NCBI GenBank assembly: GCA_048265185.1
Contig: JBLXBZ010000003.1
Coordinates: forward strand, 521,222 to 585,221
Direction: 5' to 3'
Source: JBLXBZ01 sp048265185
Lineage (GTDB): Bacteria; Pseudomonadota; Alphaproteobacteria; Rhizobiales; Stappiaceae
Length of the DNA stretch: 64,000 nucleotides
Shown here: positions 1-7,861 of the stretch, piece by piece
Position numbering within the stretch: position 1 is the stretch's first letter
Layout of the letters: each line of letters starts with the position of its first letter
Notes under the pieces: generated by a model
What the model saw: the letters and a program-made list of their open reading frames with translations, nothing else
Told to the model about the DNA's origin: nothing
Databases searched by the model: none
Made by a program: the position numbers and the translations under genes

Positions 1-102
1 GATATTTATCAGATTTTTTTACGCGGATAGCAGGCCGCGTCGGCGGAATAATGCTAGTTTGCCATCTGATTTAAGCCAATCCTTCCTGCGGAGATGCATT
101 TG

Positions 103-915
103 ATGACTGTCGTCATGAAGGGTGAAGAGTTCGAACAAGCCGTGCCGGCGGGCGTGTTTGTCGAAACGGTCACCGAAGTTAAACATTACACGAAACATCT
201 TTTTAAATTTCGCATGACCCGACCTCAGAGCTTCCGGTTTCGCTCTGGTGAATTTGTCATGATCGGCTTGATGGTGAGTGGAAAGCCGCTCTACCGCGCC
301 TATTCAATCGCCAGTCCGTCTTGGGACGAGGAGCTTGAGTTTTTCTCGATCAAAGTGGCGGATGGGCCGTTGACCCAGCATTTGCAGTTGATTCAACCCG
401 GCGACAAGGTCTTGATGAAAAAGAAACCGACGGGAACGCTGGTCAATGACGCCTTAACGCCGGGCAAGCGCCTTTATATGTTCTCCACCGGCACGGGGAT
501 CGCGCCTTTCGCCAGCGTTATTCGCGATCCGGAGACTTATGAGAAATTCGACGAGCTAATCTTGACGCAGACATGCCGTGAAGTTGCGGAGCTGTCCTAT
601 GGCCACGAATTGGTGGAGGCGACCAAGAACGATCCTTTAATCGGCGAAATGGCGCGTGAGAAATTGCGTTTCTTCACTTCGGTGACGAGAGAAGATTACC
701 CGGTGAAAGGGCGGATCACGAATTTGATTGAAGATGGAACGCTTTTTCGCGAACTGGGCGTTCCAGCTCTTGATTCGGCTACGGACCGGGGCATGATCTG
801 TGGATCAATGGATATGTTGAAGGATACGAAAGCCTTGTTGGAGGCGGCCGGCCTGACGGAAGGCGCTAATAACAAACCTGGCGAATTCGTCGTTGAAAGG
901 GCGTTCGTGGGTTGA
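103..915 (+). CDS. fpr: Ferredoxin--NADP+ reductase
   Basis: Cytosolic FAD enzyme that moves electrons between NADPH and ferredoxin or flavodoxin. The 270-residue product has the FAD-binding motif RAYSIASP near residue 65, the NADP-binding STGTGIAPF near residue 128, and ends in an aromatic-containing tail (ERAFVG) typical of the bacterial subclass. Three start codons lie close together (94, 103, 118). The GGAG at about 90-93 is too close to the ATG at 94 and well spaced for the ATG at 103, so I chose 103. It stands alone, followed by a terminator-like hairpin. Length is normal for the family. Confidence 0.93.
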   Translation: MTVVMKGEEFEQAVPAGVFVETVTEVKHYTKHLFKFRMTRPQSFRFRSGEFVMIGLMVSGKPLYRAYSIASPSWDEELEFFSIKVADGPLTQHLQLIQPGDKVLMKKKPTGTLVNDALTPGKRLYMFSTGTGIAPFASVIRDPETYEKFDELILTQTCREVAELSYGHELVEATKNDPLIGEMAREKLRFFTSVTREDYPVKGRITNLIEDGTLFRELGVPALDSATDRGMICGSMDMLKDTKALLEAAGLTEGANNKPGEFVVERAFVG

Positions 916-989
916 GTTTGGCGCTTAAGCTGCTGAAATAACTTGCTTTTAATGCGTTAATTGCAAAGTTTTAGATTTTTGTAAACAGA

Positions 990-1013
990 GGCGGCGATTT
1001 CGCCCCCTTTTTT
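990..1013 (+). terminator. Terminator candidate after fpr
   Basis: A short GC stem (GGCG at 993-996, CGCC at 1001-1004, loop ATTT) is followed by a C run and six T at 1008-1013. It sits about 75 bases after the fpr stop. The stem is short, so strength is uncertain. Confidence 0.5.
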
Positions 1014-1019
1014 GCGTTT

Positions 1020-1397
1020 TTATGAGCTGAAGAAAGAGGCGGGTCAGCTTGGCGCAATTTTAAAGTGTTGTTAATAGTGCCCCGTGACAGATTTATCGGG
1101 CCCTATCAGGCGTTTTTTGTGATTTATCTGCATTTTTCATTAATACATATGTGTTTAGCGCGTCGCTAATATAGGTTGTAATAATTTTTTTACTCCACAA
1201 AAGCTATAGCAAAAATTGGTTAACGAAAATTAATACTTTGCGTTTTCGATAAGTATAAAATTTTATTAGAATTGTAATTTAATGTATTAAATTTTTATAC
1301 AATTGAATTAAAAAGTATCATTTTGCGTGAATAATTTATTTTTGATATATTCATTTCATAGTGTTCTATTATGTAACTCCTGTTTGACTGTTTGGCT
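1020..1397. other. AT-rich gene-free stretch upstream of ftcR
   Basis: No convincing gene. The part from about 1130 to 1340 is much richer in A and T than its surroundings, with many short A and T runs. An in-frame GTG at 1327 could extend ftcR upstream, but those codons do not resemble the family. Such AT-rich flanks in this group are often bound by nucleoid proteins such as MucR; that is inference only. Confidence 0.4.
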
Positions 1398-1413
1398 GTC
1401 CCCAAATAGGGAT
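1398..1413 (+). promoter_or_regulatory. Candidate FtcR operator, copy 1 (upstream of ftcR)
   Basis: GTCCCCAAATAGGGAT is an inverted repeat (GTCCC, six bases, GGGAT) ending 30 bases before the ftcR ATG. Close relatives occur before flgB (4005-4020) and motE (7765-7780). Presence at three flagellar start regions suggests a shared operator, possibly autoregulation here. The assignment to FtcR is inference. Confidence 0.5.
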
Positions 1414-1443
1414 AGTGAAGTGGTTTGTGTGTGGGGCGTCAAA

Positions 1444-2127
1444 ATGATCGTTATTGTTGATGAAAGAGAAATCGTGACCGAGGGCTACGCGTCAGGTTTC
1501 AAACGTGAAGGCATCGCGTCTCTTGGTCTCGTGCCTCAGGAATTTGGCGATTGGGTCATGTCCACGCCGGAGGTTGACCTGACTGCCGTAGAGGCGTTTC
1601 TTCTTGGGGATTGCCACAAACGGGAGGATTATCCGAAAATCATCCGTAGCCGGTGTCAAATAACCCCAGTGATTGCGCTGAATGAAACGCCGTCATTAGA
1701 ACAAACGCTGGATTTGTTTGCGGCGGGTGTGGATGATGTCGTGCGTAAACCGGTGCATGTTCGAGAGATTCTCGCTCGCGCCGAAGCCATTCGCCGTCGA
1801 GTGGGGGGGGCTCTACCCGATCTTCGCGATATTGGCCGTATACGTGTTTATTTTGATGGAAAAGACCCGGAAGTGGCCGGTGAGCCCTTTCAGCTTCCGC
1901 GCCGGGAGCGCCGGATTTTGGAATATCTCGCGCGCAATTATGGCCGCCGGGTTACGCGATCGCAGATCTATAATTCGGTCTATGGGTTGCTGAATGAAGA
2001 CGTTGATGAAACCGTTGTTGAAAGTCACATCAGCAAGCTGCGTAAGAAGCTGAAAATGCGCTTGGGGCATGATCCAATCGAATCGAAGCGCTATATTGGC
2101 TATATGCTGAAAGCCTCGCCTGAGTAA
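1444..2127 (+). CDS. ftcR: Flagellar transcriptional regulator FtcR (OmpR-type)
   Basis: DNA-binding master activator of flagellar genes in Brucella and relatives (called Rem in Sinorhizobium). The 227-residue product begins MIVIVDERE, has a receiver-like N-terminal half with the K-P signature (VRKPVHV) near residue 100, and a C-terminal OmpR/PhoB winged helix (PRRERRILEYLARN, then the recognition helix region VVESHISKLRKKL). The N-terminal half lacks a clear acidic pocket with a normal phosphoryl-accepting Asp, as in orphan regulators. The ATG at 1444 gives the family N-terminus; the GTG at 1327 adds 39 unrelated residues. It lies 1.9 kb ahead of the flagellar cluster. Confidence 0.85.
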   Translation: MIVIVDEREIVTEGYASGFKREGIASLGLVPQEFGDWVMSTPEVDLTAVEAFLLGDCHKREDYPKIIRSRCQITPVIALNETPSLEQTLDLFAAGVDDVVRKPVHVREILARAEAIRRRVGGALPDLRDIGRIRVYFDGKDPEVAGEPFQLPRRERRILEYLARNYGRRVTRSQIYNSVYGLLNEDVDETVVESHISKLRKKLKMRLGHDPIESKRYIGYMLKASPE

Positions 2128-2415
2128 TCGTTATCTGGTTGATTTTCTGCGCTTGAGACGCCGCTATACATAGGCGAGTCTGTTTACGCTGTTGAGTTAT
2201 TTAATTGGGCTTACGGATAATTTGCGAGCCCAAGTTCCTCGGAACGAGCGCCTGTGAGTTGGAGGAGGCTTTAAGGCGCCGTTCGAGATTTTAAGATGAA
2301 GCCTTCCTGCGCGGTTGCTGCGGGAATTCGCGTCGCCGGGCGAGTGAGCCAATGGTCGAATACGTCAGCCACTTGAAATGGTGGCCGATGACGTGAGCTC
2401 GTTAACCGGAACCAT
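2128..2415. other. Gene-free stretch with an imperfect inverted repeat
   Basis: No gene recognised. Positions 2362-2394 form an imperfect inverted repeat with outer arms ACGTCA and TGACGT and inner arms CCAC and GTGG. There is no T run, so it is not an obvious terminator. It lies just before the IS relic. Confidence 0.35.
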
Positions 2416-2439
2416 CTAGAGCATTTCCTACTCACTCAG

Positions 2440-2625
2440 GTTCCTACCCTGCGGCGGGTTTGTGGGCGAGCGGGTTGTCCATGACAACGACGTCTACCGG
2501 TTTCAACGTCTGAGCCAGAACTTGCTCGACATAAGCCAAAGAATGCGGTGCCATTCATCTCTGCTTCTAGTGGCGTGGGCGCTGTAATGCCCGATAGCCG
2601 CAAAGCGCCAACGCTCCATGATCGC
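2440..2625 (-). pseudogene. IS630 transposase C-terminal remnant
   Basis: Minus-strand translation in two frames gives pieces of an IS630 DDE transposase: GALRLSGITAP then MNGTAF, and after a frame change AYVEQVLAQTLKP followed by VVVMDNPLAHKPAAG ending in a stop. The family core reads roughly ALRLSGMTAP..MNG..F..YVEQ.L...L.PGD.VVMDNL.AHK, so the catalytic Asp of the MDN motif is visible but the frame is broken. No intact product is possible. Confidence 0.65.
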
Positions 2626-2865
2626 AAATCCCGGGGTCGCTAATCTGGTCAAGCTCGTCGAACAGACGCTGCCCGATGAGAATGTTTCGCCAGTTCTCGT
2701 CCGTATCTCTCTGGGCTTCTTGTTCGCCAGATCGTGGCGCTCAACGATGAGGTCGCCGCGTTGAATTGGCGGTTCATGGCCTAGCATGCCGAGAGCGAGG
2801 CTATGAACCAGCTCGTCGCAATCCCTGATCTCGCCGTAATCACGGTCGTGGCTATCGCCGTCCAC
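2625..2865 (+). pseudogene. IS110-family transposase remnant
   Basis: Plus-strand pieces read PGVANLVKLVEQTLPDENV, then after a frame change LLVRQIVALNDEVAALNWR, a stop, then HAESEAMNQLVAIPDLAV. This resembles the IS110 segment that runs from the coiled region (QI.AL..EIAAL) into the IPG(I/V)GP transposase_20 motif. At least one frameshift and one stop break it. It lies between the two halves of the IS630 relic, so it may be a nested insertion or a later join. Confidence 0.45.
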
Positions 2866-2984
2866 CGGCGGCGAAATCGTCTGATTTATTGCGCTTCAAA
2901 AGCCGCCAGCTTGATCAGGGCCTTACCGGCGGATTTCCATCAAGGCCTGCAGCGAACATTAAACTGGGCAAACAGACCGAACAT

Positions 2985-3018
2985 ATAAAGAAATCGATCA
3001 AATAAAGAAATCGATCAA
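2985..3018. repeat. 17-bp tandem duplication
   Basis: ATAAAGAAATCGATCAA occurs twice head to tail (2985-3001 and 3002-3018) inside the IS relic, near its right end. A simple recent slippage or duplication event. Confidence 0.8.
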
Positions 3019-3080
3019 ACTATCCCGACAAAAAAACTTTGCCATAGAGGGCGTCCATATAAAACGATTTGGAAAATGCT

Positions 3081-3512
3081 CTAATTGGGGGCTATGACGC
3101 CCTTCTTTAAAATGAGATTGCCATAGAGACGTCTTTCCGCCGTGGAGACGATGGCGTAGGCTTTGCGGGCGCGTTCATAAAATGCGAAACGCTCCACGCC
3201 GGTCAGCGTGACCCAATTTCCTTCCGCTTTTTGTAGTGTTTCAAGAAACTCGCCAAATATTGGCATTTGCATTTCGGGGTCTTCCACCACATGCATGTGG
3301 AAGGCGGGACTGTCATAGGTGTCGAGCGGCAAGACGCTAATGATGGCCTCAGTGACGGCCACGGCGTCGGCGCTGTCTAAACGAACGATCCTTTGGCCCA
3401 TGCTGGTGGCGGGAAAATTTGCGTCGGCGATCACGATCTCGTCCCCGTGTCCCATGGCGCGCAAAATTTGTAATAGTTCTGGCCCAAGAAGTGGGTTCAG
3501 CCCTTTAAGCAT
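3081..3512 (-). CDS. fucU: RbsD/FucU family sugar mutarotase (L-fucose mutarotase-like)
   Basis: FucU-type enzymes interconvert alpha and beta anomers of fucose and related sugars in the cytosol. The 143-residue product starts MLKGLNPLLGPELL and carries the family pattern: early HGDEIVIADANFPA, then ARKAYAIVSTAERRLYGN and a C-terminal LKKGVI. The ATG at 3512 has an excellent ribosome site, GGAGGAAAAA, directly before it; an upstream start at 3548 would add 12 residues without support. No fucose or ribose genes are nearby. The stop codon TAG is formed by the TA target duplication and the first base of the adjoining IS630 relic. Confidence 0.85.
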   Translation of the reverse strand: MLKGLNPLLGPELLQILRAMGHGDEIVIADANFPATSMGQRIVRLDSADAVAVTEAIISVLPLDTYDSPAFHMHVVEDPEMQMPIFGEFLETLQKAEGNWVTLTGVERFAFYERARKAYAIVSTAERRLYGNLILKKGVIAPN

Positions 3513-3548
3513 TTTTCCTCCGGAGTATCTGTTGTCGGATGAATTCAA

Positions 3549-4004
3549 GCGGAGTATTAGCTTTTTAAGCGCTTAAGTCGAGTTGTTTTCTTTTAAACTA
3601 TTGCTGAAAACTGTTGTTCTTGAACGTTTTTCAAATCCTGCGGGCTGTAGAGACTGTTGTTCGCGTGAGCCAGAACGCAGGATGTTATAGCATGATGGCG
3701 AATAACGTTGGCGGTATTATTGTTGCCCTGACGAAGGTGCGAGAATTGCAGTCGTCATAGTAAAATAATTGCGAAACTCTTTATGTTTCGCCCTTCTTTA
3801 AATTTCTTGCTTACCTTTACGTTCTGGCTCTTGTCTATAATGGTCCCTCGCCGTCATTAAGGTAAGTCGATAATTTTGTAACGCCGGGGCATGAATTATA
3901 CTTATTTTTTGTGGGCGCGGTTTGATTTGTCTCCCTCAATTTCGCAGCATCTAACTCCAGATCGCCTCCAGATCAGCTCCAGACAAGTTTCCTTCGTTAA
4001 TTCT
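3549..4004. other. Gene-free region upstream of flgB
   Basis: No gene found. It holds a perfect 7-bp hairpin (GCGAAAC at 3771-3777, GTTTCGC at 3785-3791) and three copies of CTCCAGA at 3955-3961, 3965-3971 and 3977-3983, spaced 10 and 12 bases. The repeats lie 50 to 80 bases before the flgB start and could be regulator sites on one DNA face; no regulator is assigned. Confidence 0.45.
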
Positions 4005-4020
4005 GTCCCCAGATAGGGAC
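4005..4020 (+). promoter_or_regulatory. Candidate FtcR operator, copy 2 (upstream of flgB)
   Basis: GTCCCCAGATAGGGAC is a perfect inverted repeat (GTCCC, six bases, GGGAC). It ends 14 bases before the flgB ATG, directly before the ribosome site TTGGAGAGGCGAG. So close to the start, it must either overlap the transcript start or lie in a short leader. Confidence 0.55.
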
Positions 4021-4034
4021 ATTGGAGAGGCGAG

Positions 4035-4415
4035 ATGGAACCGGTCTACGTCACCCGCCTTGCGGGGCAAAATTCTGAATGGCTTGGCATGCGCCAAGCG
4101 GTCATTGCTGAAAATGTGGCCAATGCGAATACGCCCGGGTTTCGCTCAAAGGACGTAGAGCCATTTTCGGCGATTTTTGATCAAACGAAACTGAATATGG
4201 CTAGCACTCGTCCAGGTCACATGCAGGCGCTGGATGGCGTTTCTGAGGCGCGTGAAGTGGAGCGCGAGGATAGTTGGGATGTGACCCATTCAGGTAATTC
4301 CGTCTCGCTTGAACAAGAAATGGTGAAGGCGGGGGAAGTTGCGCGTGGACATGCTTTGACAAGCAATATCGTCAAATCCCTTCACCGTATGATGCTTATG
4401 AGCGTGAAAGGATAA
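4035..4415 (+). CDS. flgB: Flagellar basal-body rod protein FlgB
   Basis: Proximal rod subunit of the flagellar basal body, exported by the flagellar type III apparatus to the periplasm. The 126-residue product has the rod-family N-terminal motif VIAENVANANTPGFRSKDV near residues 29-47 and a C-terminal helix (ALTSNIVKSLHRMM) that stacks in the rod. Family length is normal. The ATG has a good ribosome site. It is first in the cluster and is followed 4 bases later by flgC. Confidence 0.95.
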   Translation: MEPVYVTRLAGQNSEWLGMRQAVIAENVANANTPGFRSKDVEPFSAIFDQTKLNMASTRPGHMQALDGVSEAREVEREDSWDVTHSGNSVSLEQEMVKAGEVARGHALTSNIVKSLHRMMLMSVKG

Positions 4416-4419
4416 TGAA

Positions 4420-4842
4420 ATGATCGATCCATTAAGCGCCAGTATGAAAATTGCCGCCTCCGGTCTTTCCGCTCAGTCGCAAAGATTGCGGATTGTGTCG
4501 GAAAACCTAGCTAACGCCCAGTCTACCGGCGATGTGGCCGGCGCTGATCCTTATCGGCGCAAGACCATCACGTTTGAGAATGAAATGAATCGCGCCGCTG
4601 GCGTTCCCTTGGTGAATATCAAGGACGTGGGTTCGGATACCTCTCCGTTTCGAATGGAGTATGAGCCCGGCCATCCCGCGGCGGACATCGATGGTTTCGT
4701 TAAGTTGCCGAATGTAAATCCTCTGGTCGAGCTGTCGGACATGCGCGAAACAAATCGCAGCTATGAGGCGAATTTGAAGGTTTTGACGCAGACTCGCAGC
4801 ATGGTCTTGCGAACAATCGACTTATTAAGGAGCTCGTCATGA
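4420..4842 (+). CDS. flgC: Flagellar basal-body rod protein FlgC
   Basis: Second proximal rod subunit. The 140-residue product has ASGLSAQSQRLRIVSENLAN at the N-terminus and the C-terminal rod signature NPLVELSDMRETNRSYEANL, both standard for FlgC. It starts 4 bases after flgB, and its TGA overlaps the ATG of fliE (ATGA), indicating translational coupling. Confidence 0.95.
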   Translation: MIDPLSASMKIAASGLSAQSQRLRIVSENLANAQSTGDVAGADPYRRKTITFENEMNRAAGVPLVNIKDVGSDTSPFRMEYEPGHPAADIDGFVKLPNVNPLVELSDMRETNRSYEANLKVLTQTRSMVLRTIDLLRSSS

Positions 4843-5174
4843 TTGAAGGTCTTAGCAGCGTATCCGGCGCGTCTTTTGAATTGACGGGCGGCGCGTCCGG
4901 CGTCTCTGAAACGCGATATCAGGCGCAGGGGCCCTCGATCTCCGGCGAGGTGGAGCAGCCGTCTTTCACCGAGCACTTGTCGCAGGTCGCGAACAATGCG
5001 GTGGATCGTCTGAAAGCGGGAGAAGCGGCTTCGATTTCCGGCATTCAGGGTAAGGCGTCAGCGCAAGAGGTGGTTGAGGCCGTGATGAGCGCGGAACTGA
5101 CCCTGCAAAGCGCCCTCGCTATTCGCGACAAAGTTGTTTCCGCTTATCAGGAAGTTAGCCGCATGGCGATTTGA
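4839..5174 (+). CDS. fliE: Flagellar hook-basal body complex protein FliE
   Basis: Links the MS ring to the rod. The 111-residue product has a variable N-terminal half and a C-terminal FliE helix pair (VVEAVMSAELTLQSALAIRDKVVSAYQEVSRM shape, ending MAI). The ATG overlaps the flgC stop by four bases. Length is normal. Confidence 0.93.
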   Translation: MIEGLSSVSGASFELTGGASGVSETRYQAQGPSISGEVEQPSFTEHLSQVANNAVDRLKAGEAASISGIQGKASAQEVVEAVMSAELTLQSALAIRDKVVSAYQEVSRMAI

Positions 5175-5219
5175 CGCCTTTCGCCCGTTTCGCTCAATCG
5201 AATATGAGGATCTCGCATT

Positions 5220-6008
5220 ATGAAAGCCTTGGCCATCGCCGCCACCGGCATGAGCGCGCAGCAGCTCAATGTGGAAGTTATCGCGAATAATATCGCCAAT
5301 ATGAACACGACCGCCTACAAAAAGGCGCGGGCGGAATTTACCGATCTTCTTTATCAGGCGGAGCGCTTACAGGGTATTCCTAATCGAGTTGGCGAGGATC
5401 CGATTCCAGAAGGCGCGCAACTGGGGCTTGGCGTGCGCACGGCGGCGATTCGTAAGTTGCACACGCAAGGAACCCTCGACAATACCGGCAACAAACTGGA
5501 TTTGGCGATCGACGGACGTGGCTGGTTTGAAGTCACCAATGCCGATGGTGAAACGCTTTATACGCGCGCAGGCTCGTTTAACACCAACGGTGACGGCCGT
5601 CTCGTCACGATCGACGGCTACCCCATTGAGCCGGCTATTTTGGTTCCCGATAACACCATTGACGTTGTTGTGAATGAAAGCGGCGAAGTTTACGCGCGCA
5701 TCGACGATGAAATTGATCCGCAGCTTCTGGGGCAGTTGAATTTAACGATTTTCGCCAATGACGCGGGGCTGGAGCCTATGGGGTCCAACTTGTTCATTGA
5801 AACGCCTGCGTCGGGCGTTGGCATCGCCGGCGTGGCTGGAGATCCAGGGTTTGGGCGAATTCGCCAAGGATATCTGGAAAGCGCCAACGTTGATCCGGTG
5901 AAAGAGATTACGGCGCTTATTCAGGCTCAGCGTGGTTATGAAATGAATTCCAAGGTTATTCAGGCTGCGGATGATATGGCCGGAGTCGTCACGCAAGGAA
6001 TTCGCTAG
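5220..6008 (+). CDS. flgG: Flagellar distal rod protein FlgG
   Basis: Distal rod subunit between the proximal rod and the hook. The 262-residue product begins MKALAIAATGMSAQQLNVEV and has the rod motif IANNIANMNTTAYKKARAEF, the middle DLAIDGRGWFEV segment, and the C-terminal YLESANVDPVKEITALIQAQ followed by RGYEMNSKVIQAADDM. All are diagnostic of FlgG. It is separated from fliE by 45 bases. Confidence 0.96.
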   Translation: MKALAIAATGMSAQQLNVEVIANNIANMNTTAYKKARAEFTDLLYQAERLQGIPNRVGEDPIPEGAQLGLGVRTAAIRKLHTQGTLDNTGNKLDLAIDGRGWFEVTNADGETLYTRAGSFNTNGDGRLVTIDGYPIEPAILVPDNTIDVVVNESGEVYARIDDEIDPQLLGQLNLTIFANDAGLEPMGSNLFIETPASGVGIAGVAGDPGFGRIRQGYLESANVDPVKEITALIQAQRGYEMNSKVIQAADDMAGVVTQGIR

Positions 6009-6042
6009 ACCTGAAATGATGAGCTGCTTTGGAGAGAGTGTT

Positions 6043-6558
6043 ATGGCGCGGTCGTCAACTAAAGTAATTCTCCGGCGCGCTATGATCTGGCGTCAGGCGA
6101 GCGGCGTTATTGGGTGGGCGCTTTTGCTGTTCGCCTTTCTCGTCGGGCCTGGTTTCGCCGGCTCGCAAAATATCATGCCATTGCCGGTGCCCAAGGTGAC
6201 ATTGTTCCCCGGAGATCGGATTGAGCGGCGTTTGATTGAAAATCGCCCGTTCCCAAAGTCGACGGTTCAGCGGTTTTCGGTTATTGCGAATCCGCAGGAT
6301 TTGATCGGGAAAGAGGTTCGACGCACCCTATTGCCGGGGCAGCCGGTAGCTACGTCGTCTGTCGCGACGCCGCAATTGGTGCGTCGCGGCGAGCCCGCGC
6401 GGCTCGTGTTTAAAGAGCAGGGACTTGTGATCGTCGCTCATGTGGAGCCATTAGAAAATGGCGGCGCAGGCGATGTGATCCGTGTTCGTAACATTGATAG
6501 CGGCATTATCATATCAGGCCGGATTGATGAAAACGGCGCCATTCAGGTTGGAGATTGA
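6043..6558 (+). CDS. flgA: P-ring assembly chaperone FlgA
   Basis: Periplasmic chaperone that helps FlgI form the P ring. The 171-residue product has a basic N-terminus, a hydrophobic signal segment (GVIGWALLLFAFLVG) ending near GFAG, and the SAF-like C-terminal part with RTLLPGQPVATSSV and VIRVRNIDSGIIISGRI. I chose ATG 6043 because GGAGAGAG lies just before it; the frame is open back to 5971, within flgG. The last base of its TGA lies just before the flgI start. Confidence 0.9.
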   Translation: MARSSTKVILRRAMIWRQASGVIGWALLLFAFLVGPGFAGSQNIMPLPVPKVTLFPGDRIERRLIENRPFPKSTVQRFSVIANPQDLIGKEVRRTLLPGQPVATSSVATPQLVRRGEPARLVFKEQGLVIVAHVEPLENGGAGDVIRVRNIDSGIIISGRIDENGAIQVGD

Positions 6559-6560
6559 CT

Positions 6561-7670
6561 ATGCCTCACTTGGCCCGAATTTTCTTCATCCTGTCGCTGA
6601 TGATTTTAGGCGGCGCGCCGGCTGAGGCCGTGGTTCGCATCAAGGATATCGCCAATATTCAAGGCGTGCGTCAGAACCAGCTCGTGGGGTATGGCTTGGT
6701 CGTGGGACTGGATGGCTCAGGCGACACTTTGAGAAACTCTCCTTTCACGGAACAGTCTCTTCAATCAATGCTCGACAGCATGGGCATTAATGTGCGCGAG
6801 GCGCGGCTTCGCACGCGTAATGTGGCGGCGGTGGTGGTGACCGCCGAGATGCCGGCTTTCGGACAGCGCGGTTCGCGGCTGGACGTCAGCGTCTCTTCCT
6901 TGGGCGACGCCACGTCGCTGGCGGGTGGCACATTGATCGTGACCCCTTTGATGGGGGCGGATGGCGATGTTTATGTGGTGGCTCAGGGAGCCATCGCCGT
7001 ATCCGGGTTTTCCGAAGGCGGGCAAGCGGAGACCGTAACTCAGGGCATTCCTACGGCGGGGCGTATTCCCAACGGAGGCACAATTGAGCGTGAGATCGCC
7101 GGTCGTTTCGCCAGTATGTCCCAATTAGTGCTTGAGCTGAAGAATCCGGATTTCAAAACCGCAGTTCGGGTGGTGGACGCCATTAACGCTTATGCCCGGT
7201 CCCGCTATGGGGTTACGGTGGCGCGCGAACGTGACTTTCGCTCTATTGTGCTCAAGCGTCCCAAGAAAGTTGGTCCAACGCGTTTCATTGCGGAAATTGA
7301 GGGTTTGCTGGTGCAGCCGGACATGGTTGCGCGGGTCGTCGTCGACGAACGCACGGGAACGGTGGTCATTGGCCGGAACGTGCAAATTTCCACCGTTGCG
7401 GTGACGCATGGTAATTTGACCGTCCGCATTACAGAAGAACCTTTGGTCTCCCAGCCTGGCGCTTTCTCTGATGGCAGTACGGTGGTGGTGCCGCAAACCA
7501 CTGTCGACGTTCAGGAGCAAGACGCTCATTTGGCGATTATTGGCGGTACGGACTTACAAACGTTGGTACGTGGTTTGAACCGAATTGGTTTGAAGCCCAC
7601 GGGGGTTATTGCGATTTTACAAGCGGTGAAAACCGCTGGAGCCCTTCAGGCTGATTTGATTATTCAATAA
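6561..7670 (+). CDS. flgI: Flagellar P-ring protein FlgI
   Basis: Forms the periplasmic P ring, a bushing around the rod. The 369-residue product has a signal peptide (ARIFFILSLMILGGAPAEA), then VRIKDIANIQGVRQNQLVGY and GLVVGLDGSGD, and ends in a region with GLKPTGVIAILQAVKTAGAL, as in all FlgI proteins. A TTG at 6555 overlaps the flgA stop, but GGAG at 6550-6553 is spaced properly only for ATG 6561. A strong terminator follows at 7694. Confidence 0.96.
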   Translation: MPHLARIFFILSLMILGGAPAEAVVRIKDIANIQGVRQNQLVGYGLVVGLDGSGDTLRNSPFTEQSLQSMLDSMGINVREARLRTRNVAAVVVTAEMPAFGQRGSRLDVSVSSLGDATSLAGGTLIVTPLMGADGDVYVVAQGAIAVSGFSEGGQAETVTQGIPTAGRIPNGGTIEREIAGRFASMSQLVLELKNPDFKTAVRVVDAINAYARSRYGVTVARERDFRSIVLKRPKKVGPTRFIAEIEGLLVQPDMVARVVVDERTGTVVIGRNVQISTVAVTHGNLTVRITEEPLVSQPGAFSDGSTVVVPQTTVDVQEQDAHLAIIGGTDLQTLVRGLNRIGLKPTGVIAILQAVKTAGALQADLIIQ

Positions 7671-7693
7671 ATGTCGCATCGCAGAAAGATGAA

Positions 7694-7720
7694 ACGGGTC
7701 GGCGTCGCCGGCCCGTTTTT
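7694..7720 (+). terminator. Rho-independent terminator after flgI
   Basis: A 10-bp stem (ACGGGTCGGC at 7694-7703, GCCGGCCCGT at 7707-7716, one G-U type pair) with a 3-base loop runs into TTTTT. It lies 24 bases after the flgI stop and ends the flgB-flgI transcription unit, so motE onward needs its own promoter. Confidence 0.85.
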
Positions 7721-7764
7721 GTGTTTTTGCGGCGGATAACGCCCATATGGGAAATAATATAGTT

Positions 7765-7780
7765 GTCCACGTTTGGGGAC
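7765..7780 (+). promoter_or_regulatory. Candidate FtcR operator, copy 3 (upstream of motE)
   Basis: GTCCACGTTTGGGGAC has matching GTCC and GGAC arms and, read on the other strand, GTCCCCAAACGTGGAC, close to the copies at 1398 and 4005. It lies between the flgI terminator and motE, where a second flagellar promoter is needed. Confidence 0.5.
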
Positions 7781-7861
7781 TATGGCGAAAGCCCCGCGCA
7801 AGGAGGGCGCGCCATAGTGCTTGTGAGATGTCCAATTGGATTTCGAAAGGACACGTTGATT

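Larger units (their letters stand above)
2419..3081 (-). mobile_element. Degenerate IS630-family element with terminal inverted repeats and TA duplication
   Basis: The ends are inverted copies: GAGCATTTCC at 2419-2428 and GGAAAATGCTC at 3071-3081, each flanked by TA (2417-2418 and 3082-3083), the target duplication expected for IS630/Tc1 elements. About 660 bases remain, far less than a complete element of about 1.1 kb. Inside are an IS630 transposase remnant on the minus strand and an IS110-like remnant on the plus strand. The right TA plus the first element base supplies the TAG stop of the fucU-like gene. Confidence 0.7.

Noticed and set aside
1327..1443. Extended FtcR N-terminus from GTG 1327
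   Set aside because: The extra residues do not resemble the family and run through the candidate operator.
7763..7861. MotE start at 7763 (TTG)
   Set aside because: It would place the operator in the coding sequence and spoil the signal peptide.
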